From positions 1 through 36,204 of the forward strand of contig CALGCG010000134.1 in NCBI GenBank assembly GCA_937884485.1: a stretch of DNA of 36,204 nucleotides, read 5' to 3'. The translations under genes were made by a program, and so were the position numbers. This DNA comes from an uncultured Bacteroidales bacterium. GTDB lineage: Bacteria; Bacteroidota; Bacteroidia; Bacteroidales; P3. The notes below the pieces were generated by a model. That model did not search any database and was not told the origin of the DNA. It saw only the letters and a program-made list of their open reading frames with translations. Shown here piece by piece: positions 16,656 through 24,324 of this stretch; position 1 is the first letter of the stretch; every line of letters starts with the position of its first letter.

Positions 16656-17315
16656 TCAAGCATTCATCTTCTTCAGGTTCTCGCTGACAATCAGCTTAGC
16701 CTCAGTGGCGGCCTGTACCTGCTCAACCGTGAACTCAGGGTTGATCTCGGTCAACACGATACCCTTCGGGGTGATTTCCATCACGCCCATCTCGGTGATA
16801 ATCATGTTCACCTGACCTTTAGCGGTGAGCGGCAGAGTGCATTTCTTCAGAATTTTGGGGTTGCCTTTAGCGGTATGCTCCATGGCGAGGATAACCTTCT
16901 TGGCTCCCACCAGGAGATCCATGGCGCCACCCATACCAGGAGTCTTCTTGCCAGGAATCATCCAGTTGGCGAGGTCACCTTCCTCATCCACCTGCATGGC
17001 ACCGAGAACACTCACGTCCACATGTCCGCCACGGATGATGCCGAAAGATGTGGCGCTGTCAAATGTAGATGCGCCAGGAACATGGGTGATGTATCCACCA
17101 CCAGCGTTGATAAACCAAGGATCCTCTTTGCCCTCCTCAGGGGTAGGACCCATACCAATCATACCGTTTTCCGACTGAAGGATCACATGGACACCTTCAG
17201 GAAGAAAGTTAGGAATCAGGGTCGGCAGACCGATACCAAGATTGACAACATCGCCATCATGCAATTCCTGAGCTGCACGTTTTGCGATAAAAGGTTTAAT
17301 CTGTTCTTTTTCCAT
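16656..17315 (-). CDS. atoA: Acyl-CoA:acetate/3-ketoacid CoA-transferase, B subunit
   Basis: 219 residues, the standard size of an AtoA/ScoB-type B subunit. The catalytic glutamate motif is visible as SENGMIGMGP near residues 48-57. GGGYITHVPGASTFDSATSF and GIVLTEINPEFTVEQVQAAT are the other family blocks. The enzyme moves CoA between acetoacetate or butyrate and acetate through a glutamyl-CoA intermediate, in the cytoplasm as an A2B2 or similar complex. It follows kamE by 33 bases, and in lysine fermentation this activity releases acetoacetate for butyrate production. The partner A subunit is not in the window, although A and B genes are normally adjacent. The gene symbol is by similarity. 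Confidence 0.85.
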   Translation of the reverse strand: MEKEQIKPFIAKRAAQELHDGDVVNLGIGLPTLIPNFLPEGVHVILQSENGMIGMGPTPEEGKEDPWFINAGGGYITHVPGASTFDSATSFGIIRGGHVDVSVLGAMQVDEEGDLANWMIPGKKTPGMGGAMDLLVGAKKVILAMEHTAKGNPKILKKCTLPLTAKGQVNMIITEMGVMEITPKGIVLTEINPEFTVEQVQAATEAKLIVSENLKKMNA

Positions 17316-17348
17316 TTTTTGTTATTGTTTATTTTTGACTCTTAAAAT

Positions 17349-18137
17349 TCATTTCCAGCCTCGCTTCACCATTTCTTGAGCGACATACGAGGCCACATCA
17401 TCGGCATAGGTGTTGGCGCCGAAGCCGGCATCGTAGCCAAGCTCCTTGGCCAGCTCATGGCTGATACGGGGACCTCCGCAAATCAGGATCATCTTGTCTC
17501 GCAGGCCCTCAGCCTCCATCATCTCCACCAATTCAGTGAGATTTTTAATGTGCACATCTTTCTGCGTCACCGTCTGGCTCACAAGCAATGCATCGGCATG
17601 AAGTTCAATACCCTTGGCGATAAACTCCTCGTTGGGCACCTGCGAGCCGAGGTTGTAAGCATCGATCATGTCGTAGCGCTCCAGGCCATAGTGACCGGCA
17701 TAGCCCTTCATATTCATGATGGCATCAATGCCCACGGTATGTGCGTCGGTACCCGTCGAAGCACCCACACAGACTATCTTGCGGCCGATATGCTCACGAA
17801 TATACTCGTCACACTCCTTCATTTCCATCGTAGTACTCTCCACCTTGGGAACATGGATATTGGTGTAATCCACCGTGTGAGTCAAACTTCCGTAGCAGTT
17901 CATAAAACAGAAGCCTTCCGTCAACTCCTTCTGGTACACCACCAGGGGGTTCTCAAAACCCATTTTCTTCAGCAGCTGCTTGGCGGCCTCTTCGGCCTCG
18001 GCACCTGCAGGCACCGGCAGGGTGAAGCTCAACTGCACCTTGCCGTCGTTCATCGTGTCGCCGTATGGCTTTATTTTGGTGAGGTCAAGGGTTTTGTCGT
18101 AATCCTTTGCCTCCATCGAATACAAACCTTCACTCAT
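17349..18137 (-). CDS. kamE: Lysine 5,6-aminomutase beta subunit (cobalamin-binding)
   Basis: 262 residues, the normal KamE size. The B12-binding domain has the DxHxxG motif as DAHTVG at about residues 131-136, whose histidine replaces the dimethylbenzimidazole ligand of cobalamin. ALLVSQTVTQKDVH and LICGGPRISH follow as the remaining Rossmann-type B12-binding motifs. The N-terminal part carries the family's PLP-lysine region. With KamD it moves the terminal amino group of D-lysine or beta-lysine from carbon 6 to 5, using adenosylcobalamin and PLP. Ornithine 4,5-aminomutase is the alternative, but its large subunit is far longer and differently split. Its ribosome-binding site AAAGGAAAG lies in a duplicated copy of the kamD 3' end. 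Confidence 0.92.
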   Translation of the reverse strand: MSEGLYSMEAKDYDKTLDLTKIKPYGDTMNDGKVQLSFTLPVPAGAEAEEAAKQLLKKMGFENPLVVYQKELTEGFCFMNCYGSLTHTVDYTNIHVPKVESTTMEMKECDEYIREHIGRKIVCVGASTGTDAHTVGIDAIMNMKGYAGHYGLERYDMIDAYNLGSQVPNEEFIAKGIELHADALLVSQTVTQKDVHIKNLTELVEMMEAEGLRDKMILICGGPRISHELAKELGYDAGFGANTYADDVASYVAQEMVKRGWK

Positions 18138-18139
18138 CT

Positions 18140-18207
18140 TATTTCTTTCCTTTCATTTGAATGAAAGGGTTGTCGGCAAGCCGACACCCTATTTCTTTCC
18201 TTTCATT
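18140..18207. repeat. Direct repeat flanking a palindromic insert between kamE and kamD
   Basis: An 18-bp direct repeat (TATTTCTTTCCTTTCATT) occurs at 18140-18157 and 18190-18207. Between the copies lie an inverted repeat (AATGAAAGG, mirror of the adjacent copy) and a palindrome TGTCGGC-AA-GCCGACA at 18171-18186 with partial GGG/CCC extension. Copy 2 is the 3' end of kamD including its stop. Copy 1 is the leader of kamE and carries its ribosome-binding site. Confidence 0.8.
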
Positions 18208-19745
18208 AATTCAACAAACGGGTTAAAGTAGTGTTCGCCTTTCAGCGTCACACCATCCAGGCCTTTACCGCCAGTCTTGGGACGTTTCACATTGGCGAAG
18301 ATACCTTTCTCAAGAGCCGTGAACAAGCCTTCGCTCTCCATGGTCTCCAACAGCTGGGTGGCGTCGTGCAACACCTTCTGGGCACGACTCTTGACAATGC
18401 CGCCATCCTTGAATTCAACCTCATCTCCGATATCCTTCATGTTGTTGAAGATGTACTTGGCATTCTCGATCGAGAGATAGCGGTCGCTCATGAAGGGGGT
18501 ATGGATGGCCTCTGTCGGCATACCAAGCAACTGCAGACCCTGATGCGTCCACTGGCCGATAACATTGAACAAGGCATCCTGGATATGGCCGCGGAAGATG
18601 TTGCCAGTCATGAACTTGGTCGGGGGCATGTATTTCAGCGGGGCCTTGGGGAAGATCTCGCGGATCATCTGCGCCTGCGCCAGCTCGTAGAGGAAGCCGT
18701 TCTCAAGCATGGGGTCCATCTCGAAGGCGTGGCCCAGGCCCATCTGCTCCTCGGGCAGGCCGGCCATCAGGGCCAGCTGCTCGTTGATAAGGTCGGAGGC
18801 CAGCACCGTATGCGCTTCTTCGTAGGCATCGGCCGTGGTCAGGTAATTATCTTCTCCGGTGTTGATGATGACGCCGGCAAAACCGTTGATGATACGGCTC
18901 ATATACTGGTCAATCAGCGTGCGCTGCATGTTGATGTCGCGGAACAGGATGCCGTAGAGGGCGTCGTTCAGCATTACATCCAGACCTTCCAGGGCACCCA
19001 TGGCGGCGATCTCCGGCATGCAAAGACCTGAGCAGTAGTTGCAGAGGCGGATGTAGCGGCCCACTTCCTCGCCCACTTCATCCAGCGCTTTGCGCATGAT
19101 GCGGAAATTCTCCTGAGTGGCGAAGGTGCCTCCAAAGCCCTCGGTGGTGGCGCCATAAGGCACATAGTCCAACAAGCTCTGACCCGTGGTGCGGATCACA
19201 GCGATTATATCGGCACCCTGGCGGGCACCAGCCTGAGCCTGAACCACATCCTCGTAAATATTGCCCGTTGCGACAATAATGTAGAGATATGGCTTGCTGC
19301 CCTCGCCTATGGAAGCGATGTATTTTTCACGACGCAAACGATTGCCACGCACCTTGTCGATAGTCTGGTTGATAACAGGCTCAAGGGCCTTGTCAATATC
19401 GACTTTGCTATGGACAGGCAGCTTTGTGATGTCGCACGTTCCAGCGCTGATAGCCTCAGCAATTTCCTGTGGCGTTTTGCCGGTCTCCACCATGGCATTG
19501 CCCATATAGAACATCACCCCTTCTCCAAGCACACCATTGCTCTTAAGGTGTTCCACCACAACATTGGGCATCGGAACATCGTTAGCGTCCACGCCATCGA
19601 TACCAAGGAAGCGACACAGCGTACGTTCCACAGCCACAGTCGTGTAATCTTCCACGAAATCCTGCACCTGCCCCGCAATCCTGCGGGCAACATCACGCGC
19701 ATGCTCAACCTCAACAAAATCAAGTCCTACTTTACTTTTCTGCAT
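18189..19745 (-). CDS. kamD: Lysine 5,6-aminomutase alpha subunit
   Basis: 518 residues, matching the known KamD length. It carries family blocks such as PYLYIIVATGNIYEDVVQAQ, FATQENFRIMRKALDEVGEE and LCNYCSGLCMPEIAAMGALE, and the TIM-barrel subunit that houses PLP over the cobalamin. It works with KamE in the second aminomutase step of anaerobic lysine degradation (kamA, kamDE, kdd, kce, kal, ato genes). None of the other pathway genes lies on its upstream side in this window, where a GH25 gene follows after 196 bases. A good Bacteroidetes promoter at 19795-19825 makes kamD the first gene of the transcript. Only kamE and one CoA-transferase subunit follow before envelope genes begin. Confidence 0.93.
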   Translation of the reverse strand: MQKSKVGLDFVEVEHARDVARRIAGQVQDFVEDYTTVAVERTLCRFLGIDGVDANDVPMPNVVVEHLKSNGVLGEGVMFYMGNAMVETGKTPQEIAEAISAGTCDITKLPVHSKVDIDKALEPVINQTIDKVRGNRLRREKYIASIGEGSKPYLYIIVATGNIYEDVVQAQAGARQGADIIAVIRTTGQSLLDYVPYGATTEGFGGTFATQENFRIMRKALDEVGEEVGRYIRLCNYCSGLCMPEIAAMGALEGLDVMLNDALYGILFRDINMQRTLIDQYMSRIINGFAGVIINTGEDNYLTTADAYEEAHTVLASDLINEQLALMAGLPEEQMGLGHAFEMDPMLENGFLYELAQAQMIREIFPKAPLKYMPPTKFMTGNIFRGHIQDALFNVIGQWTHQGLQLLGMPTEAIHTPFMSDRYLSIENAKYIFNNMKDIGDEVEFKDGGIVKSRAQKVLHDATQLLETMESEGLFTALEKGIFANVKRPKTGGKGLDGVTLKGEHYFNPFVELMKGKK

Positions 19746-19794
19746 TGTTGTATTTATTGTTTGTTTATTGTTTTTACACTATTATTTTGAACTG

Positions 19795-19825
19795 CAAAGA
19801 TACGAAAAAATATTCTATCCACAAA
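19795..19825 (-). promoter_or_regulatory. Bacteroidetes-type promoter for kamD-kamE
   Basis: On the minus strand TTTG (19825-19822), 19 bases, then TATCTTTG (19802-19795): an excellent match to TTTG-N19-TAnnTTTG. Transcription would start roughly 40 bases before the kamD ATG. Confidence 0.65.
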
Positions 19826-19941
19826 AAAAATATTTTCCACGTATGTTTTTCCATTACATACCACCGTAGGAAAAGAGAAAAAATCACGCTTTTGCAAAGG
19901 CAAAATCCATTGCAAATTCATTCAAGACAATATGAAAAATG

Positions 19942-20778
19942 CTACCGTTCTGTATCCTGCGCGACTTTCGTACTGTCACTCACCTTTTCCGCCTCTTTTC
20001 CATCGGGGCTTTTTTCCATGCCTTTCTTTTCTTCTTTCTTGTCGCTCTTTTTCTTGGGCATTTTGATATCAGCCAAAGAGTGTTTGCGGTTGAACTTGCT
20101 GATATCGACATATCCCTTGACACCGCTGATGTGGCCGGTCTCGGTATACTGCCACAGCGTGAAGCGGGCTTTGGGATAGCCGCGATAGTTGGCTATGAAG
20201 ATATGATATTTGCGGTACTTCTTGCCGCTGAGGTGTTCGCGATAAAGGCGCTCGGAAGTGTATATCATGGGCTTTACCCCATATTCCTTTTCCATAAGTT
20301 CAAGCAGTTTGTCGACACGGGCCATATATAGACGCCCTACATGGTGTCCCTCGATGTCCAGCACCGGAATCAGGTCCTGCTCGCTCTTCTTGACCATCTT
20401 CTTGAAGTTGGCAAACTGCTGGTAGGCCGTGGTTTTACTGCTATAGAGATGGTAACTGCCCACCAACAGGCCAGCCTTGCGCGCCTTGGCCACATTGGTC
20501 TTATAGTAAGGGTCTTGAATGGAGGTGCCTTCCGTGGCCTTGATATAGACAAACTTCACCGTCTTATCCTTCGCCACCTTGTTCCAATTGATGTTACCCT
20601 GGAACTTGGACACATCGATACCCCGAGTGTGCACCTGCGCATTTGCCCCCTTGGGAGCTGCGAGGAAAAGAAAAACCAGGAAAAGACTGAAAGCCAAAGG
20701 ATGCAGAAAATCACGGGCAGCGCCCCTGCCGGAGCGCATGCCCATAACTTCTTGAGTCTTTCGGCCCACAATCTTCAT
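19942..20778 (-). CDS. GH25 lysozyme-like muramidase, membrane-exported
   Basis: About 278 residues from the ATG at 20778, which lies 4 bases after the stop of the RNase G/E gene; earlier in-frame starts would overlap that gene by up to 90 bases. A signal or membrane segment spans about 25-48 (LHPLAFSLFLVFLFLAAPKG). The GH25 domain begins GIDVSKFQGNINW at about 53, with FVYIKATEGTS and the DxE catalytic pair in PVLDIEGHHVG. MIYTSERLY, FIANYR and FTLWQYTETG complete the barrel. These enzymes cleave the MurNAc-GlcNAc bond of peptidoglycan, here probably for cell-wall turnover. The last ~40 residues are a lysine/glutamate-rich, probably disordered tail that is not part of the GH25 fold. Confidence 0.85.
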   Translation of the reverse strand: MKIVGRKTQEVMGMRSGRGAARDFLHPLAFSLFLVFLFLAAPKGANAQVHTRGIDVSKFQGNINWNKVAKDKTVKFVYIKATEGTSIQDPYYKTNVAKARKAGLLVGSYHLYSSKTTAYQQFANFKKMVKKSEQDLIPVLDIEGHHVGRLYMARVDKLLELMEKEYGVKPMIYTSERLYREHLSGKKYRKYHIFIANYRGYPKARFTLWQYTETGHISGVKGYVDISKFNRKHSLADIKMPKKKSDKKEEKKGMEKSPDGKEAEKVSDSTKVAQDTER

Positions 20779-20782
20779 AATT

Positions 20783-22336
20783 TCACATTGCAATTTCGTC
20801 ACCATTGGCATGGAAGAATTTGAAGTCGAGCAGACTGTATTTCTCCGAAGCGCTGACTGTGAGCCACGCACGATACTTCCAACGCCACTGCCAAAGGAGG
20901 CTGCGGAAACCGCCCTGTTTCAGGTAGGCATGGACATAGGGGTGCGTAATGAGGGAAAGTTTTTTCTCGTTCGACGAGGTGAGGATATACTTGAGACTCG
21001 ACTCTATCTCGTCCACCACGACGAGGCTGCTCTTGATGGTTCCCGTACCGTCGCAGAATGGGCACTTCTCCTGCACATCGACCTCCATGGCGGGACGGAC
21101 ACGTTGGCGCGTAATCTGCATCAGCCCGAACTTGCTCAGCGGCAAGATGGTGTGGCGGGCCTTGTCCCTTTTCATCTCCTCCGACATGACGTCGAAGAGT
21201 TTCTTGCGATTCTCGGCCTTGTTCATGTCGACAAAATCGACAATCACGATGCCCCCCATGTCGCGCAGTCGCAACTGGCGGGCTATCTCCTTGGCGCTCT
21301 CTATGTTGACCTGCAGGGCGGTATCCTCCTGGCCACTGCCGGCTTTGATGTGGTTGCCACTGTTGACATCGATGACATGCATTGCCTCGGTGTGCTCGAT
21401 ATAGAGATAGACGCCGGAACGTATGGTGACAATCTTCCCAAAGGCACGACGGATGTCGCGCGATATGCCGAACTGCTCGAAAATAGGGGTTTCGAGCTTG
21501 TAATGCTTGACAATATCCTCCTTGCCGGGGTCGATGGACTTGACGAATTGTTTCACCTCGCTGCACAGGGCGGCATTGTCAACATAGATGGTATTGAAAT
21601 CGTCGGTGAGCACGTCGCGCAACAGCGCCGTGGTGGTGTTGAGTTCCGCATGTACCTTTGTGGGGGCATTGACACGCTTGAGCTTCTCCGTCATCTTGGC
21701 CCAGCAGTCCATAAGGTGGTGCAGATCGGCATCCAGTTCGGCCACTGTGCGTCCCTCGGCCACTGTGCGAACAATGACTCCGAAGTTCTGCGGACGTATG
21801 CTCTGCAGCAGGCGGCGCAGGCGGTTGCGCTCCTCTCCGCCCTTGATTTTCTGCGAAATGGAAATCTTGTTACTGAAGGGGGTAAGCACAAGATAGCGCC
21901 CGGCGATGGATATGTCGCCCGTAAGTTTGGGGCCCTTGGTGGAAATCGGCTCCTTGGTAACCTGTACCAGGACCGGCTGGCCAACCTTGAGCACATTGCC
22001 CAGGTTGCCCACCTTCTCCAGAATGGGCTCTATCTTGAAATTGTTGAGCGTCGCCGCCGAGGCATCGCCGTTCATGGACAGCCGCAGGTATTTGTCGACG
22101 GAATTGTAGTCGGGGCCCAGGTCAAGGTAGTGCATGAAACCCTCTTTGTCGCCGCCCAGGTCAACGAAAGCGGCGTTGAGGCCCTGCATGATTTTCTTCA
22201 CCTTGCCGAAGAAGATATCGCCCACGGCATACTGGCTCGACGCCATCTCTTTGTGGAGTTCGACGAGACGCTTGTCCTCCAGCAAGGCTATCTGGACATT
22301 CCCGTCCGATGATGATATGACTAGTTCTTTATCCAA
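20783..22336 (-). CDS. rng: Ribonuclease G/E family endoribonuclease
   Basis: 517 residues, a RNase G-sized protein. It begins with a TTG codon (22336) as MDKELVISSSDG; no ATG or GTG lies just upstream in frame. The S1 RNA-binding domain covers about 38-110 (VGDIFFGKVKKIMQGLNAAF). The DNase I-like catalytic part has the metal-binding aspartates in VIDVNSGN and VIVDFVDM, and the zinc-link CPFCDGTG lies near 430. It cuts single-stranded AU-rich RNA for rRNA maturation and mRNA decay in the cytoplasm. It lacks the long C-terminal degradosome scaffold of enterobacterial RNase E. The leader contains strong hairpins that could serve in autoregulation. The GH25 gene follows 4 bases downstream. Confidence 0.9.
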   Translation of the reverse strand: MDKELVISSSDGNVQIALLEDKRLVELHKEMASSQYAVGDIFFGKVKKIMQGLNAAFVDLGGDKEGFMHYLDLGPDYNSVDKYLRLSMNGDASAATLNNFKIEPILEKVGNLGNVLKVGQPVLVQVTKEPISTKGPKLTGDISIAGRYLVLTPFSNKISISQKIKGGEERNRLRRLLQSIRPQNFGVIVRTVAEGRTVAELDADLHHLMDCWAKMTEKLKRVNAPTKVHAELNTTTALLRDVLTDDFNTIYVDNAALCSEVKQFVKSIDPGKEDIVKHYKLETPIFEQFGISRDIRRAFGKIVTIRSGVYLYIEHTEAMHVIDVNSGNHIKAGSGQEDTALQVNIESAKEIARQLRLRDMGGIVIVDFVDMNKAENRKKLFDVMSEEMKRDKARHTILPLSKFGLMQITRQRVRPAMEVDVQEKCPFCDGTGTIKSSLVVVDEIESSLKYILTSSNEKKLSLITHPYVHAYLKQGGFRSLLWQWRWKYRAWLTVSASEKYSLLDFKFFHANGDEIAM

Positions 22337-22392
22337 AACAGTATCGCGAAATAAGTATATACTATCTGTTCATATTATTCTCTTGCAGATTC

Positions 22393-22462
22393 CAGCCTGG
22401 TCAAGGCTGCAAAATAGACAAAACAAATTACATATCAGCCTTGTGGGCTGATGTGTAATTTG
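22393..22462. promoter_or_regulatory. Two hairpins in the rng leader
   Basis: A 17-bp stem (22424-22440 with 22446-22462, one mismatch) around a 5-base loop lies about 90 bases ahead of the rng start. A smaller hairpin (CAGCC...GGCTG, 22393-22410) lies nearer. Both have CAGCC/GGCTG stems. They may end upstream transcription or form a control element in the rng 5' leader; the sequence alone does not decide. Confidence 0.5.
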
Positions 22463-22469
22463 TTTTAGT

Positions 22470-22503
22470 CTTTTTGAAAAAGCCGGGGACCGAAAACCCC
22501 GGC
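22470..22503 (-). terminator. Intrinsic terminator of the HU / COX24-domain operon
   Basis: On the minus strand GCCGGGG, an 8-base loop, CCCCGGC (22503-22482) and then TTTTTC. It follows the small basic protein stop (22517) by 13 bases. Confidence 0.85.
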
Positions 22504-22516
22504 AAGGCGTCAAGCC

Positions 22517-22606
22517 TTACTTCTTCTTATGTCTGTTCTTGCGCAGGCGTTTTTTACGCTTGTGCGTAGACATTTTGTGTCTTTTGTGTTTCTTTCCGTT
22601 AGGCAT
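22517..22606 (-). CDS. 29-residue basic COX24/AURKAIP1-domain protein (probable ribosome-associated)
   Basis: A 30-codon gene starting at the ATG at 22606: MPNGKKHKRHKMSTHKRKKR, ending LRKNRHKKK. The KRHKMxTHKRKKRLRKNR block is the COX24/AURKAIP1 motif found in mitochondrial mS38 and in small actinobacterial and Bacteroidetes ribosome-associated proteins. More than half of the residues are lysine, arginine or histidine, consistent with rRNA binding. It lies 18 bases after the HU gene on the same strand and ends 13 bases before a perfect terminator, which supports a real gene. The role in the ribosome is inferred from the family. Confidence 0.85.
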   Translation of the reverse strand: MPNGKKHKRHKMSTHKRKKRLRKNRHKKK

Positions 22607-22624
22607 AGTTCTTATTGTTTGATT

Positions 22625-22909
22625 TTATTTAACCTTCTTTTTCACATCCTGCATAAAAGTCTTGGCGGGCTTGAAAGCGGGAATATTGTGAGCGGGGATG
22701 ATAATGGTAGTGTTCTTGCTGATGTTGCGGCCGGTCTTCTCAGCGCGTTTCTTCACGATGAAGCTGCCAAAGCCACGCAGATACACATTTTCGCCCTCGG
22801 AGAGGCTCTCTTTGATAACGGTCATGAACTCTTCAACAGTTGCCTGGATGGCGACTTTCTCGATGCCGGTTTTCTGAGCTATTTCAGCTACGATTTCTGC
22901 CTTTGTCAT
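22625..22909 (-). CDS. hup: HU-family nucleoid DNA-binding protein
   Basis: 94 residues, typical HU size. MTKAEIVAEIAQKTGIEK forms the N-terminal helices. The beta-arm begins at GENVYLRGFGSFIVKKR, and the DNA-contacting tip is TGRNISKNTTIIIPAHNIPAFKP. The arm proline in IPAHN matches the intercalating-proline position of HU/IHF proteins. It bends and compacts DNA as a dimer in the nucleoid. It is first in a two-gene operon with the small COX24-domain protein; a TATCTTTG element lies about 64 bases upstream. Confidence 0.92.
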   Translation of the reverse strand: MTKAEIVAEIAQKTGIEKVAIQATVEEFMTVIKESLSEGENVYLRGFGSFIVKKRAEKTGRNISKNTTIIIPAHNIPAFKPAKTFMQDVKKKVK

Positions 22910-22972
22910 TTCTTTTAAATTTATTTATTTTGTTAATCTTTATTCTATTGTTTTTCAACCCGAATTGGAGTG

Positions 22973-22980
22973 CAAAGATA
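22973..22980 (-). promoter_or_regulatory. -7 element for hup
   Basis: TATCTTTG on the minus strand fits TAnnTTTG and would start transcription about 55 bases before the hup ATG. The -33 TTTG is not clear; TGTTC is at about the right distance. Confidence 0.5.
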
Positions 22981-23166
22981 CTACTTTTTTTTCATACGGA
23001 GAACATTTTTTTGAAAAAAAGACATCTTTTAACACAATTTCACAACACAAAATACTCTATTACAATAACTTGAACAAAGTCATTTTTTTCTTCCCAGAAC
23101 GATGTTTACCCGTCAACCGTACCACTTCGGGCAACCTTTAAGGGCTAATTTTAAAATATTTAAGAC

Positions 23167-24297
23167 CTACTTCAGCAGGAGTTTCTTCACGACGGTCCCG
23201 ACGCCGGTGCCGATGCGCACAACATAGGCCCCGCGAGGCCAGGAGGCGACGTCGAGGGTGCACTTGTAGCCGGAGGCTTTCTTGCAGCAGATGCTCTGCC
23301 CTTTGGTGTCGAAGACCTCGATCTCCGCCAAGCCGAAACTGGAAACAACCTGAACCTTGTCCGAAGCCGGATTGGGCGCCAAGGACACATAGCGGGCCGC
23401 CCACTCCGGCGTGTCAATGCCAACGCCTGTGGTGTCGCTGCCGCCAACGCCTGTGGTGTCGCTGCCGCCAACGCCCGTGGTGTCGCTGCCGCCACCACCT
23501 GTGGTGCCGCCACCGGTTGTGTCTGGAGGCGCCAGAATCGGGAATATTATTGGATGTCCGTACGACCACTCAAAACGCCACCATCCCCTTTCCCTTTCAC
23601 CAGTCGAGAATCTATAAACCATCGCCAGGCCTTTTTCGATCGTAGGCCTTGGTTCAAGACTGGAGCCACCAGCCGAAAACGTGCCTATCGCGATATCCGA
23701 ACGCGACTCGATTTCATGCCCCTGCCAAGGTATATGGCCTACATAGAACGAATCGGTGACCGTCACCGGACTGGGAAAATAGCGCTCGTGGATTGGCACC
23801 ACAGGCAAAGGCTCCATGTGATAGTACGAAAAATCAAGCTTTAAATAATAGTTAGGCCTCTGCCATACATGAACATACATATACGACGTATCCACCAACT
23901 CCACCAAACTGTCGCCCACAGCGTCGAACAGCATCAGCCACATATATGCATAGTAGGAAGAAGTATCCATCCCCGGAGTGATCGGCCAAGAGGACAAATA
24001 ATCGTTTCCGCCAAAAACAGCCGCGGCAATGCCATACACATCCAAGGTGTCATCCGTTATGAAACGATAACCGACCTTCAAGTCTTGGCCCCGATTTACT
24101 GGAGAGTGAACATGAAAATCCGCAATTTGGGCTTTTCCGTCAGGGCCATATCCGAACTCGCTCGGGTAATACGGGAACTCATCACCAATCATATATCGCG
24201 ACAAAGTCCTTATATCCTTCAGCACCACCGTATCCTGCGCCTTGGCTCCTACAACCGCCATTACAACGACAGCTATTCCGATTAAAATCTTTTTCAT
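23167..24297 (-). CDS. Type IX secretion substrate: exported protein with C-terminal sorting domain
   Basis: 376 residues, with signal peptide MKKILIGIAVVVMAVVGAKAQ. The N-terminal ~260 residues are of an unrecognised beta-rich type (aromatic-rich, WPITPGMDTSSYY). A low-complexity linker of GGSDTTGV repeats (about 268-293) leads to a type A T9SS C-terminal domain at about 305-376, with SLAPNPASDKVQVV, IEVFDTKGQSI, WPRGAYVVRI and the final KKLLLK. Known biology: such domains direct proteins through the T9SS outer-membrane pore and are cut by PorU. porU and porV of the same system lie about 4-9 kb away on the other strand. The passenger has no recognisable catalytic motif. Confidence 0.8.
   Translation of the reverse strand: MKKILIGIAVVVMAVVGAKAQDTVVLKDIRTLSRYMIGDEFPYYPSEFGYGPDGKAQIADFHVHSPVNRGQDLKVGYRFITDDTLDVYGIAAAVFGGNDYLSSWPITPGMDTSSYYAYMWLMLFDAVGDSLVELVDTSYMYVHVWQRPNYYLKLDFSYYHMEPLPVVPIHERYFPSPVTVTDSFYVGHIPWQGHEIESRSDIAIGTFSAGGSSLEPRPTIEKGLAMVYRFSTGERERGWWRFEWSYGHPIIFPILAPPDTTGGGTTGGGGSDTTGVGGSDTTGVGGSDTTGVGIDTPEWAARYVSLAPNPASDKVQVVSSFGLAEIEVFDTKGQSICCKKASGYKCTLDVASWPRGAYVVRIGTGVGTVVKKLLLK
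23421..23492. repeat. 24-bp tandem repeat in the T9SS cargo linker
   Basis: Three copies of a 24-bp unit, the third with a single base change, followed by a decayed fourth. On the minus strand each unit encodes the 8-residue GGSDTTGV linker, between the passenger and the sorting domain. Confidence 0.85.
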
Positions 24298-24324
24298 GAT
24301 TTACATATTTTAATTTTACGGTTT

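Noticed and set aside
17349..19745. Ornithine 4,5-aminomutase instead of lysine 5,6-aminomutase
   Set aside because: The 518 + 262 residue split with the B12 motif in the smaller subunit matches KamD/KamE; OraE is a much longer fused subunit paired with a small OraS.
23421..23492. Possible CRISPR array
   Set aside because: Units of 24 bp follow each other with no spacers and encode the GGSDTTGV linker in frame.
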